This document shows positions 12,485 to 23,429 of a stretch of DNA of 64,000 nt, piece by piece (the stretch's first letter is position 1; the number at the start of each line of letters is the position of its first letter). The stretch covers positions 46,229,366 to 46,293,365 of the forward strand of contig NC_088777.1 in the NCBI RefSeq assembly GCF_954871325.1, in the 5' to 3' direction. Source of the DNA: Gordionus sp. m RMFG-2023 (lineage: Eukaryota > Nematomorpha > Gordioida > Chordodea > Parachordodidae). The notes beneath the pieces were generated by a model. That model saw only the letters and a program-made list of their open reading frames with translations. It was not told the DNA's origin and did no database searches. Made by a program: the position numbers and the translations under genes.

Positions 12485-12844
12485 AACGGTTTGCAGAAAC
12501 GCAAGAGAAAAATTTGCAGAGGTCTACAGAGGTTAAAATTTTTGGTTCCGGTAAAGATTTGAAGAAGAAAAATATATTTCACTTTTAAGGCCCCGATAAT
12601 TTTTCTATCATTTTCAAGTCCAGGCCGGTTTTGGAGATTCTTTAACCCCCCCCCCACCCCAGTTTTTATTTTGTGATTACCTTGTGGGCTCAGCCCGAAA
12701 TAAATTTATCTTTATTTTTTTTTACTAATGTTGGCTCTTCTATTTTGCAAATCATTCCAAAAGGAAATTGAAAATATGAAACAATAAATAAATATACCAC
12801 GTATCAATATATATAATTTTTAAAAATCGTATCTTTATTTTCTT
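12485..12844. other. Intergenic DNA, C-tract
   Basis: Contains a run of C at about 12645-12655. The short minus-strand open frame crossing it runs through the family E end and is not a gene. Confidence 0.45.
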
Positions 12845-12995
12845 TTAATTCTCAAACTCGGACCAGATCTTAATTAAAAGTTTTTAGGCCCGGCCCGGTG
12901 ATAGAGAAATGTAATAACCCGTAATTTGTTCCGAAGCCTGAACTGGGCTTTTAAAATTTTTAAATTCGAACCGAACATGGATCTAATGATAAAAT
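12845..12995. mobile_element. Family C fragment
   Basis: GACCAGATCTTAA, TTAGGCCCGGCCCGG and CCGAAGCCTGAACTGGGC are typical subterminal family C motifs. Degraded. Confidence 0.45.
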
Positions 12996-12999
12996 TAGT

Positions 13000-13497
13000 T
13001 TATTTAGGATCTTATTTTAAATTAAGATGATGGATGAGATTGGATTGGGTGGAATATTAAAATCCTTTTTTTGTAAAAAAAAAAATAATCAATTTTTTTT
13101 GTTCTCAGTTCTCACAAATAGCTATGTGCATAGAATCAACATTCCCAGGAAAAAAAATATATTCTTTGTTTCAAGAACGTGTATGATTTTTATTTCATTT
13201 AAAAAAAATCTAAGTGTGCCACCGCTAATGGCGATAAATTTAAATAATTTCGATCATATATCTTTTTTTTTATTTTAATACCAAAAAGTCAATTTTGAAT
13301 TTTCGATTAAATATAATATTTAATACAATTTTCAATATAAAATAAAACCTCTTCTCTTTGTTATTTTTTAATCAAATAATTAATTAAATATAAACAATAA
13401 ATACTTTTTTTTACAAAAATGACATTTTTATCTTATATGTAAATGAGATCGATTTGTAAAAGAACACGACACGTCTATCCTTAACAAGTCATAGTCC
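13000..13497. other. AT-rich intergenic DNA
   Basis: Only an AT-driven short open frame at 13027-13278, with no recognisable protein features. Confidence 0.4.
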
Positions 13498-13498
13498 T

Positions 13499-13709
13499 TA
13501 TAATGCGCACAAATTTAGCATTTCAAAAGGCAAATAATGCATTTTAAATGCATTGGTTTATATTGGAGACCATTTTTTTTTGTTTTAAATTTAGACGTTT
13601 CATATTAAAATAAAATTAACGGTTGAATTTAAACATAGCTGGGTTATTTTTTTTCCATTTGCGTTTTGAAACGCTGCGTTGAAACGTTCAATTTGTGCGC
13701 ACTATTACA
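13499..13709. mobile_element. Family F foldback MITE
   Basis: Left end TATAATGCGCACAAATT and right end AATTTGTGCGCACTATTA are inverted repeats. They continue as CATTTCAAAAGGCAAAT against ATTTGCGTTTTGAAACG. Non-coding. Confidence 0.7.
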
Positions 13710-13889
13710 TTTAAGAAAAAAATGATACAACATAATATAAATGCGTTTCATTAGTACATAATAATTTTAATTTTTTAAATATATATTTAAATTCACTATG
13801 CGACAGGATTCGGCCAGACATTAATTCCATAAATATTCCGGCATTAGTTGCCTCGTAGCGGCTTGTTTGAACTATCTTGTTCAAATATG

Positions 13890-14030
13890 GCAGAGACCTG
13901 CTGAGAACGGGCCTGCCCAGATTTTTTTGTGAATTTTTTTATTTTTCTTTAAATACACGGGTATTTTGCATATGGCCGAGCCTACCCGGGTTTAGGGCTA
14001 CCTGAAGGTCTCTGAAATATGACTTAATTG
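13890..14030. mobile_element. Family C fragment
   Basis: CAGAGACCTGCTGAGAACGGGCC at one side and GGGCTACCTGAAGGTCTCTGA at the other give inverted GAGACCT/AGGTCTC ends around an AT-rich core. It is much shorter than the full family C copies. Confidence 0.5.
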
Positions 14031-14331
14031 AACATCAAAGTCCACATATATAAACAAAGTCTATCATACATTTTTCATGTCTTAGAACAGGAAAGAAATT
14101 CCGCTCGTATATGATACAATTTCCCGGATCACTTTACCCCTATAATAACAATTAAGAAATACTTAGGTTTTCAGGCCATTGGAATAGCTGCTGAATTTGC
14201 TACGAATTTCTCAAAGAAATGAGGCTTTTTTATCCATAGGAGGACGCCGTTCAATTCGTCTTATTTGCGAATATGGTCGAATCACCCCTAATTACTCATA
14301 TTTCCGAAAAAGAATTTATATACGCTAATAA

Positions 14332-14963
14332 TTTACTAGATGATTTTAATTTTTCCCAAATTATATTTTTGTTTAATATAGCAGCATGGCGACATCCCTC
14401 AGAAAAACGATTTTGAATCATTTGTATTCCGCGATTAGTTTTATAATAATATCCCCAAATAATATATTGACATTTGAGAGCCTATACGACTCTCTTCCGA
14501 AAAATGCAAATATCGAATAATTCCCTCTTGATTTCTTTTATTCCCAAAATTATATATTTGATAATATAGTAATATTACAAATTTTAGAATATTTTTATCA
14601 TTTCATTTTACCATCACCCACTTCTTTATACGAATCTGGGATATTAATTTACTAGATGATTTTAATTTTTCCCAAATTATATTTTTGTTTAATATAGCAG
14701 CATGGCGTCATCCCTCAGAAAAACGATTTTGAATCATTTGTATTCCGCGATTAGTTTTATAATAATATCCCCAAATAATATATTGACATTTGAGAGCCTA
14801 TACGACTCTCTTCCGAAAAATGCAAATATCTAATAATTCCCTCTTGATTTCTTTTATTCCTAAAATTATATATTTGATAATATAGTAATATTACAAATTT
14901 TAGAATATTTTTATCATTTCATTTTACCATCACCCACTTCTTTATACGAATCTGGGATATTAA
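14332..14963 (+). repeat. Two-copy tandem duplication, 316-bp unit
   Basis: Units 14332-14647 and 14648-14963 both start TTTACTAGATGATTTTAA. I see only about three base differences between them (for example GCGACATCC against GCGTCATCC), so the duplication is recent. No coding content. Confidence 0.92.
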
Positions 14964-15154
14964 TTTAAATGTTAGATTGCAGTTTTACCTTCAAATAATT
15001 TTGATAATAGATAACCCGAATATCGGAAAAATAACTATTATATCCCCCTTCTATTCGCCTATTTACAATCTCGTGATCAGCTAGGTTTGACAGGTTATAT
15101 TAAATAATATGGTTAAATTTTATTAAAAACCATTAATGTATTTCTACCCTAACT

Positions 15155-15377
15155 TGAGTTGTTAAACGGCTCGATTTAAGCCACTTTTTAAAAACGGCTA
15201 AATAAATATTTTAACCAAAAAAATATTTCCCAAGCCTCAAGATTTCGATAATAGATGTTCAAACCTTCGTGCCACCTATGAGCAAAATCTTAAGGCTTGC
15301 ATAATATTTTTCCTTATAAAATATTGAGTCAGCCGTTTTTAAAAATCGGTCCAAAATGAGCTGTTTAACAACACTAA
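15155..15377. mobile_element. Family A MITE
   Basis: GAGTTGTTAAACGGCTCGATTTAAGCC at the left and GAGCTGTTTAACAACACTA at the right. The interior is the usual near-palindrome. The flanks ACCCTAAC and ACCCTCAA match only in part, consistent with age. Confidence 0.8.
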
Positions 15378-17015
15378 CCCTCAATCTCATTAACCTTTAA
15401 TCTTACATCTTTGAATTACCTATGCTTTATTTAATTAAATATATCTCATCTAATTTCAAACAAAAGCACCTTCAGTTGAACGTTCCTTTAGCTGCTATTA
15501 TCTTAACATTTAACATTATAAATTGTATATTTTTTTTTAAAATTTTTTTATAATATTTCTTTCTAAATTATAATTTATTTCTTTTTACCTCTAACTTTAT
15601 AGCGAGAAAAAAACCTGTCACATATTATTATAACACTGACTAATTACGACTTAAATAGTAGTACTATACTAATTAATTGAAAATCGATATATGTCTAACA
15701 CCAATCCCTTATTACAATTCGTGTTTTAAGATTAAATGCGATTTTATTAGAAGAAAAATCGTTCCTCCCCTCACCCCCATAATTTTTTTTCAAATACTAA
15801 TAGTATACTAATAACACCACTTGTATAAAATTTTATACAATTTTTATTTTATCCATTTTAAAAAAAATATTAAATTAACAATATTTCGGTTCATCATAAA
15901 CATTTTATTTTTAAAAAAGCATTAAATATTTTAAATTTGAAATATATTAATAATACTTACATACAGTTTAAAAAAAAAGGATAAATTTTTAATAAGAATT
16001 TGTATATTTGCATTGTAAAAGGTTAAAAGGGTATTATGCTAGTATACTAAAGATACAACTAGTTGATATTACATTGTAGAGAATAAAAAATTAGTAATAA
16101 AAATAAAAGGCACAAGTAAAAAAAAAAAATTTTTAAGTTAAATTGTAAGTAATAAAAATAATAAAATTTTGAATGGGAAAAAAATTTACTTGAAACCAAT
16201 TCTGTCTCAAAAATAAAAAAAATTAAGCAAAAATTATATACCATAAAAAAGGAAAGGCTAAAAATATTTTTTTAAAATTCTTAAAGGAACTTATTATTGA
16301 ATCAGTTTGGAGAACAAAAATAAACGAACCATATTGAATTAAAGAAGAAAATTGGATAATTTTGTTGAGAATTATTATATAAAAATTTACTAAAAATCTT
16401 ATGGTTCGAAATCAATTTTAATGAAAATATAGGGTGATAGATGAGAACAGAAACTAGTACAATAAAAAAAAATGCTGAGCTTGTTGTTTAAATAAAATTA
16501 TTTATTTAGAATCTTTGGGAGTTACGAATTTATTAGAAATTTAATTATTTCCAAATTAATTATATTATTTCAAATATGTTATATCAGAACCCGCCATTTT
16601 TCAGACTTTTTTCTGATTTGTAAATTTAAAAGATTGATAATCAACTTTTTTTAAAAAAAAATCTATTTTGAAAGCATGATTGCAAAGTAATTTAATTATT
16701 TTTTTCGTATCCTCAAAATACAAATAATAAATTCTATATTATAAGGAATCTATTTTTTGACAATTTTAGTCAGATGATCTTTAATGTTCAGCAACCTTTT
16801 GTTCGAAATCGGAAATATACATGATATGGATTATTATAATTGATAATGTACGCTCATTTATTTTTAACCTTATACAGCTATAAGGTAAAGGGTAATTTTA
16901 AGACTAAATAATTTTTTTAATTCTTAAAATCATGATTTAGTCTTAACGAAGGGATAAGAGATCATAATAGTCAGCAAGCTTTATATAAAAATCGAAATAC
17001 TGTGGTATGAAATAG
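15378..17015. other. AT-rich intergenic DNA, nothing recognised
   Basis: Low-complexity A/T sequence. A minus-strand open frame at 16059-16244 is Phe/Leu-rich and is explained by base composition. Confidence 0.45.
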
Positions 17016-18060
17016 TAGGGGAGACCGGGGTTATCCGGCAGATGGGCTAAAAAAGCAAATGGCTTTAATATTTTCATCTTTATGGCTAATTTTTTAAAAT
17101 TTGATCAAAGGATGTATTTCTATACATACTATCTATCACAAGTTCATTTAGTAACGCGAGCTCCTTATTCAAAATATATTGATCAGAAACAATTTTTAGC
17201 ATTTTTCAACAACTTTTTACTTTAAGTATTTTTTTTTTACCTTGAAGAAATATTACTTCTTCAAATTTTAGGAAATTTATATGCCATGTTGCTCAATGTC
17301 TGGACTATTGTAAAAATTTAGTGTGAAGTTTCTAGCTCACTTAAAAAGGTTTTCATAGCAATTAGTGTTGTTAAACGGCTAGTTTAGAGCCGATTTTTTG
17401 AAACGGCTAACTCAATTTTTTTACCCAGAAAAATATTGCCTTAACCTCGAGATTTCGATAATATATGTCTACTAGACCTTTGTTCCATCTATGAGCAACA
17501 TCTTCAGGCTTGCGTAATATTTTTCTTGATGAAATATTGAGTTAGCTGTTTTTAAAAATCATCTCAAAACGAGCCGTTTAACAACACTAATAGCAATTTA
17601 AGCTAATTAATTACCCCCCGAGGCTAATCGTCAGGGGATAAAGTAACAAATAAAAGAGAATTAAATTGCATTTAAAAAATATGGCAAGATCTAAAAACGA
17701 TGAAAAATAAATAATCAATTGAAATTGTCTAAATTATAACCATGATAATAAAAAACACGAAAACTGGATAAAATAGACCAAATGTCCTTAATGGGGGCAT
17801 TCAAGTTGTGCTAGGAATGATCCATTTTATGTGAACCCTTATTGTGAAAATTAATTAAAATATTTTGAAAATAATAGTGTTCATTAATAACAATAAAAGT
17901 AAAAATTTTGTGCGATATGTTAAATTTTATATTTTTCATCTTACCCCAATGGTTTTGTCATCATACCCAGGGTCAAGGTAAATAGTAAAAAAAAACGCTA
18001 CTGGCTAATTAAAATTCTATATAAAAATGCAAAACACCTGCCGTATAGCCCCGTCGCCTA
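17016..18060. mobile_element. Family D element carrying a nested family A MITE
   Basis: Left end TAGGGGAGACCGGGGTTATCCGGCAG. Right end CTGCCGTATAGCCCCGTCGCCTA, its imperfect complement. The subterminal TTTTGCATTTTTA/TAAAAATGCAAAA is shared with the other D copies. A family A MITE is inserted at 17363-17589. No transposase is recognisable. Confidence 0.65.
17363..17589. mobile_element. Family A MITE with perfect 8-bp target duplication
   Basis: TAGTGTTGTTAAACGGCT at the left, its complement at the right. It is flanked by identical ATAGCAAT at 17355-17362 and 17590-17597. This copy fixes the family as hAT type. Confidence 0.92.
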
Positions 18061-18265
18061 TATTTTAAATGCATAAATTAATTAATGTAATATGATTTAT
18101 ATTTTTCATCTTACCCCAATGGTTTTGTCATCATACCCAGGGTCATGGTAAATAGTAAAAAAAACGCTACTGGCTAATTAAAATTCTATATAAAAATGCA
18201 AAACACCTGCCGTATAGCCCCGTCGCCTATATTTTAAATGCATAAATTAATTAATGTAATATGAT
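17926..18265 (+). repeat. Two-copy tandem duplication, 170-bp unit
   Basis: Units 17926-18095 and 18096-18265 begin TTTATATTTTTCATCTTACCCC and differ by one or two bases. The unit includes the right end of the family D element plus about 35 bp of flank, so the duplication came after the D insertion. Confidence 0.9.
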
Positions 18266-18285
18266 ATTTATCTTTCTGCAAAATC

Positions 18286-18710
18286 GTTCCATTTGAACCG
18301 ATTTTTAAAAACGGCTAACTCTGTATTTTATCCGAAATATTACGCAAGGCTGAAGATTTTTTCCCTCATAGATGGCACAAAGATTTGGACATCTATTAGC
18401 GGAACTCGAAGCTTAGGCTTTTCTGGCTAAAATATTGAGTTAAGAAGAGAAGAGAAGAGAAGAGAAGAGAAGAGAAGAGAAGAGAAGAGAAGAGAAGAGA
18501 GAAGAGAGAAGAGAAGAGAAGAGAAGAGAAGAGAAGAGAAGAGAAGAGAAGAGAAGAGAAGAGAAGAGAAGAGAAGAGAAGAGAAGAGAAGAGAAGAGAA
18601 GAGAAGAGAAGAGAAGAGAAGAGAAGAGAAGAGAAGAGAAGAGAAGTGAAGAGAAGAGAATAGAAGAGAAGAGAAGAGTTTAAAAATCTACTCATATGGA
18701 GCGATTTTGC
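18286..18710. mobile_element. Family A MITE interrupted by a microsatellite
   Basis: The left arm (GTTCCATTTGAACCGATTTTTAAAAACGGCTAACTC, then TTGGACATCTATTAG) runs to AAAATATTGAGTT at 18441. The right-arm remnant TTTAAAAATCTACTCATATGGAGCGATTTT resumes after the microsatellite. The two are parts of one MITE. Confidence 0.65.
18442..18678 (+). repeat. (AGAAG)n microsatellite
   Basis: About 47 pentamers with a few irregular units (near 18500 and 18650-18665). The antisense open frame LLFSSLLFSS is only the translated repeat. Confidence 0.97.
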
Positions 18711-19017
18711 GGCATTACTCAATTGTCTTTTATCAACATTGACTGACATACTAGATTTATATAATTAAATTTATTCGTTTTTTTTATTATCTCTACATGA
18801 TTAATGTGATGGAGGCATACATATAATTTTTACACACAGTAGTTGGAGAGTTTGAACCGGGGCATGTCAAACCTAATATTTAAATTTTGTTTTAATATAG
18901 ATTTTAGTGGCGTGTATTTATACAAAAAAATTTTTTAAAATAATTATATATATATATAAAATTTTGAATAAGATAAAAATGTTTGCAAAGATTATCATTT
19001 CTACTTAAATTTAAAAA

Positions 19018-19414
19018 ATAATGTCGCATTGGGATATGGAATGTGGGGATTGGAAATCTCTCAATTTTAAACTCTTGAGCGATTTAAAAAAATTTAAAAT
19101 CGGATTTAACCGGAAATGTATTTTATAGAATGTGTAAAATATTTACCCTAAGAATTTCAAACAATTTTCGTCATAGACATTTTAGTATTTTTTTAAAATC
19201 TATATGAAAAATCCATATAAAAATCAATATAAATAAGTAGTATCTAGAGTTTATGGCGAAATTGTTTGAAATTTACAGTTTGAGCTACTCTATACATGTT
19301 GAAATGCAATTCCTGTCAAATCAGATTTTTAACATTTAAAAACCGCCCTTAATAAATGATTCAAAATTGAGTAATTCCTAATTCCCATGGATTTCATATC
19401 CCAATACGACATAT
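19018..19414. mobile_element. Family G foldback element
   Basis: Left end ATAATGTCGCATTGGGATATGGA and right end CATATCCCAATACGACATAT are inverted. Inner matches include AAATCGGATTTAACCGGAAATG against CAATTCCTGTCAAATCAGATTTTT. Non-coding. Confidence 0.75.
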
Positions 19415-19795
19415 ACAATATAAATTTAACCTTTATAGGAAGGTTTGATTGAACCCTCTTTTATGATTTGAGAAATTTATGGATATATTTATATTTGTAG
19501 TTGTCTCTAGACATTCGCTTAATTATCAGTAAAGCTACCACTCATGCATCATTAATGTAATTTAAATTTACATTCTATCTGTCATTTTATAGATTACTTA
19601 TATATTTCATAAGACATTGTATAAAATGTATTTTAAAAAAAACCAAGTAATTTATATGTTTTATCTAAATGTTAATAAAACATTAATGTATCATACGATA
19701 AAATTGTTTAGTTTGCATTGCAAACTTATTGCATATTCTCTTTCCTGATTCAAAAATAATCAAAAAAAAACATAAAAATTACGAGAACAAAATAC
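19415..19795. other. AT-rich intergenic DNA, nothing recognised
   Basis: No coding frame or repeat match noted. Confidence 0.4.
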
Positions 19796-20075
19796 TAGTG
19801 ATCTGCATCGGGCCTAATTTTTAAACCTGGCCCGAACCCGAATTTTTTTTTTAAGAAAATTTACCGACACGGCCCAGCTGGAACTTATTTAAATATAGAA
19901 ATTAATTTTTATAATTACTCAAAATAAAAGACATATGTTATATTGCGTCTAGTTATATAAATAAAATCAATTGCGATTAAGAGAAACATTTTAGAGGATT
20001 TGATGGAAAATTATCCCCTTTCTTTATTAACGGATACCTCAAATAATGAAGAACCAAAAAATTCCCACTAAAATG
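19796..20075. mobile_element. Family C element, partial
   Basis: Starts TAGTGATCTGCATCGGGCCTAA. Continues with CCTGGCCCGAACCCG and an AT-rich core sharing AAAATAAAAGACATA-type sequence with the copy at 10005. The right end is not clear. Confidence 0.55.
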
Positions 20076-20093
20076 CCCGATTCGATTTTTCAA

Positions 20094-20277
20094 ATAGGCC
20101 CGCTTAAGATTTTAGCTAAAATTATATTTTGTAAGCATTGAAACTTGGCAATGAGATGTCAAAGCATTTCTGCCAGCTATGTGCAAAATCTAAAGGCTTA
20201 CATAATGTTATTTTGGTTATAACCTTAATAAGGCCGTTTTTTTAAATTTACCAGTATCGGGCTTTTTAACGACATTA
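20094..20277. mobile_element. Divergent family A-like MITE
   Basis: TTTTAGCTAAAATTATATTTTGTAAGC, TCTGCCAGCTATGTGCAAAATCT and AAGGCCGTTTTTTTAAATTT follow the order of the copy at 22272-22425. Confidence 0.55.
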
Positions 20278-20279
20278 TG

Positions 20280-20676
20280 AGATATTAATAAAGAAGCTGG
20301 TACTTCAAATAAACTTCTAAAAAAAATTTTTTTTATCGAACTTGGAGAAATCGAAGTATATAGAATCTAAGCTTGCGCAGAATTTTGATTTTAAAACAAA
20401 AATAAGCAATTTAATTAACAAGTATAAAATCTTTTGAAAAAAAAAATGAATAAGATTGTGATTTTATATAGTGATTTTTAGAATATTTTTTGCGTGCTTT
20501 CTTATGTAAAAATTAAATTGAATAAATTTTAGAATTATGTTACGAAAGAATCTGGCAACCATGGTTAAGCTCCGCTCATTATAAACCTTTAATTCGACGT
20601 TTTTAACCTAATTTTAAGTCATGCAATAACGATTTATTTAATACATATTATCTTAGGGTAAAAGAGTTATTTGTAT
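20280..20676. other. AT-rich intergenic DNA
   Basis: Nothing recognised. Confidence 0.4.
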
Positions 20677-21152
20677 AAGGGGGTTAAAATGTAAATGTTT
20701 CGTCTGATACAGTTGTAAAAAAGGGATTCATGAAACATTAGTATCTACATCTTATTAGAAAAAGTATTCTTCACCTTTACGACTATTTTTAAAATTTTCA
20801 TTCCATACAACGCGCTATTTGTTACTTTGTTTGGGCACAACTAATTAATTTCTTTATATTTACTTATTGTATTGGTAATGATATCAAAATTGATAATGTT
20901 TTGTTCAATGTGTTAAATTTTGTTTTAACTATTTTACCTCCTGCTTAGCCATCCCTTGGATATGGGGTAAAGTTGCGAAAATGTCTCATTTTACACAAAT
21001 AGTTTTCTAAAGGTATCATAGGTTAGAAAAATTTATTTTGTAGTTGTGAGATTGGTCTACATATTCATCTAATTTATTATGTTATACATTTGTTTTAAGT
21101 TTTTATGGTAAAAATGCAAAATACCGACCTTCTTGTCCCTGTCACCCCTGAT
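20677..21152. mobile_element. Family D element
   Basis: Left end AAGGGGGTTAAAATGTAAATG. Right end ATGCAAAATACCGACC...GTCACCCCTGA. The internal GGGGTAAAGTTGCGAAAATG...CATTTTAC matches 9820-9860. No coding content. Confidence 0.55.
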
Positions 21153-21414
21153 TGATATACCAGTTGAAGGTATCTATTGATAAGAAAAACTTCTCAAGAT
21201 ATAAAAAGGTAGGGAAGAGCTTAAATTTTTAGTTCCAGTTCTACTATATCATAATAAACTATTACCTTACCAAGTAATGGGCGCCAAATTGAACAAGGCT
21301 AACTGGATGAATTATTTTGTTATGCTCCTATAATTTATAAATTTAGGAAAAATATATGCCCTCTAGAGCTGAGATGGAAAAAATTTTAAAGCGAATTGTG
21401 AGGTAGTGTATATT

Positions 21415-21750
21415 AGTGATATGCATCTAGCCCTAAATTTACAAGCCCAGCTTGGCCGCAAATTAATTTTTAAAAAATTTGCATAGTCCGGTCCGATATT
21501 GAATAATTTTTTTTTATTTGTCACTAAAAATCCGACCCAAAATAAAAATTATTCCGAATTTATTTAAATTTTTTATTTAATTTTTTTTTTTAATTGTAAA
21601 TAAAATATTATGCAAATAATAAATATTGGTGCCTTGTTTCTTGCAAAAATTTATTATATCAATTTATTTTATAAAAAGGAAGATTATATTTAAAATTTAA
21701 GCCCAGTCCTGTTAGCCTTTTTAAAAAATAAAATGTCAAAAATAAAGCAA
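21415..21750. mobile_element. Family C element, decayed
   Basis: TTAGTGATATGCATCTAGCCC at the left. The core GCCTTGTTTCTTGCAAAAATTTATTATATC and AAGCCCAGTCCTG are shared with 2193-2595. Confidence 0.55.
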
Positions 21751-22271
21751 AATTGCTATTAATTGCTCTTCTCATACTTTATACTAGAGATCTGCAAATA
21801 ACATCCCGGTCCGTACCCGACTCGAACCTAAGTATTTTAAAATATAATTTCGGTTTGGACTGGGTCGGGCCTAATGTTTTTGTTTCAGGCCGGGCTTAAA
21901 TTTTTAAATATCATGTCATTATATTTTATCAAATAAATTGATATATTTTAAAATTCTTATAAGAAACAAGATATCACGTAAATTCGGAATAACGTCAAAT
22001 CGGCGCGGCATCAAGTCGAAGCGTATCTAATACAAGTGCAATTTATTATAAATTTATTAGTTTATAAAATAAAAGGATAATTAAATAGAAGTCATTTTGA
22101 AGTATGGTTCAATTAATTATTTTTCCATTTTTTTACAAAAATCTCAATTACATTTACTAATTGTGTAATATCAATAAAATATGTAATAATATCAAAAAAT
22201 CAATAAACCATTATTTATACCCTGAATTCTTTGGTGGACCAATTTACCAAGTAATAAAGTATGTTGATTAG

Positions 22272-22425
22272 TATGAGGTTAAACGGTCCGATTGAGACTT
22301 TAGCCAAAATAATTTTATGTAAGCCTGGAAATTTTGGGCATAGATGGCAGAAAGGTTTGGATCTCTATCTCAAATCTTGCTTATTTTGGCCAAAATCTTA
22401 ATCGGCCGTTTTTTAAATTATTAAT
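22272..22425. mobile_element. Family A-like MITE nested in family B
   Basis: GGTTAAACGGTCCGATTGAGACTTTAGCCAAAAT at the left and CCAAAATCTTAATCGGCCGTTTTTTAAA at the right interrupt the B sequence at TATGTTGAT. In copy 2 this continues straight into CCAAAAAAATTCAAATT. Confidence 0.65.
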
Positions 22426-22764
22426 GTTGATCCAAAAAAATTCAAATTATTTTTCAGAATTCTTGGTAAGGGATTAACAATAGGGAAATCACAATAGTTT
22501 TTAAAAAAATTTAGTTTCAAATTATTAACCTAAGTTTGTGACTATTTTCCTTGGGGCAAATTTAAATTAATAATTAATTTTTTTTTAAAAATATCAATGA
22601 ATACCAAGTTTATTATTTTTACTTTATATGCTCACTCAATTTAATAGAGATTAAGGCAAGCTACATTATAAAAATATAAATTAAAAAAATATTTTTCTAA
22701 GATTAATATATATATATATATTATATATGGTTTATGATTAATTTTTCTAAAAAATAGTATTTAT

Positions 22765-22915
22765 AGAAACCGGAACGAACCGAAAAGAACTGTAATGAAT
22801 TCTAAACCGAACCGCTATAAATTTTCAAAAACCGAAATAGAACAAGACCTTTTATAAAATTTTAAATCAAAAACTGAGACGAACCGAATAGCTATTCCTA
22901 ACGGTTCGAAATCCT
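22765..22915. mobile_element. hAT fragment within family B copy 1
   Basis: GGAACGAACCGAAAAGAACTGTAATG through AACGGTTCGAAATCCTG, followed by GTTTAAAT. It equals the right part of the hAT at 52720-53886, ending at the same base of family B. The left part is missing. Confidence 0.65.
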
Positions 22916-23429
22916 GGTTTAAATAATGATTTTTATTCTGATCAACATATCTTATAACATGGTAAATAAGGTCCACCAAAGAAATCTGGGTATAAATATC
23001 GGTTTAGTAAATCAATTTTTTTTTTTGATTTATTAAATATTTTATCGTTATCATGCAATTTGTAAATAAAATTGAAATTTTTGTAAAAAACAAAATGAAA
23101 AATATCCTATTAGGACGAAACCTCAACATGACTTCTATTTAATGATCCTTTTGTTTTATACTAATAAATTTATAATAAATTACAACTGTATTAGATAGGC
23201 GCTAAGTTGATGCCGCGCCGAATTTTAAGCGCTGAATTGTTGTACGTCAAATTTTCCGTGCCGAATTGACTTGGAACCCCGGGCGGATATTTTATTTTTT
23301 TCGAATCAGAATTTTCGGGACAAATAAAAAAAATTCGTTCGGGATCGGGCCGGTCCGGACAAATTTTTTTAAAAATATTTCGGCTTGGGAAATTAGGCCC
23401 GATGCAGTTCAATATTTTATATTGTAAAA

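Larger units (their letters stand above)
21971..23278. mobile_element. Family B long-inverted-repeat element, copy 1
   Basis: The ends GATATCACGTAAATTCGG and CCGAATTGACTTGGAAC are inverted. The inverted arms continue for more than 150 bp through GCGTATCTAATACAAGTGCAA, AATAGAAGTCAT, and TTCTTTGGTGGACCAATTTACC. Inside are a family A-like MITE (22272-22425) and the right part of a hAT element (about 22765-22915). Copy 2 is at 52327-54206. Its 9-bp flanking repeats and long inverted ends suggest a Mutator-like, non-autonomous element. Confidence 0.75.
21782..23425. mobile_element. Family C element split by a family B insertion
   Basis: The left part (21782-21970) runs TAGAGATCTGCA...CTTATAAGAAACAAG and the right part (23279-23425) runs GGCGGATATTTTATTT...TTAGGCCCGATGCAG. 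Together they match the intact copy at 56848-57196 read on the other strand. In that copy, AGAAACAAG continues directly into GCGCTAATTATTTTTATTTG. About 20 bp of the target is missing on the right of the insertion. Confidence 0.75.

Noticed and set aside
18396-18749. Minus-strand open frame of Leu/Phe/Ser repeats
   Set aside because: It is the translation of the (AGAAG)n microsatellite plus MITE flanks.
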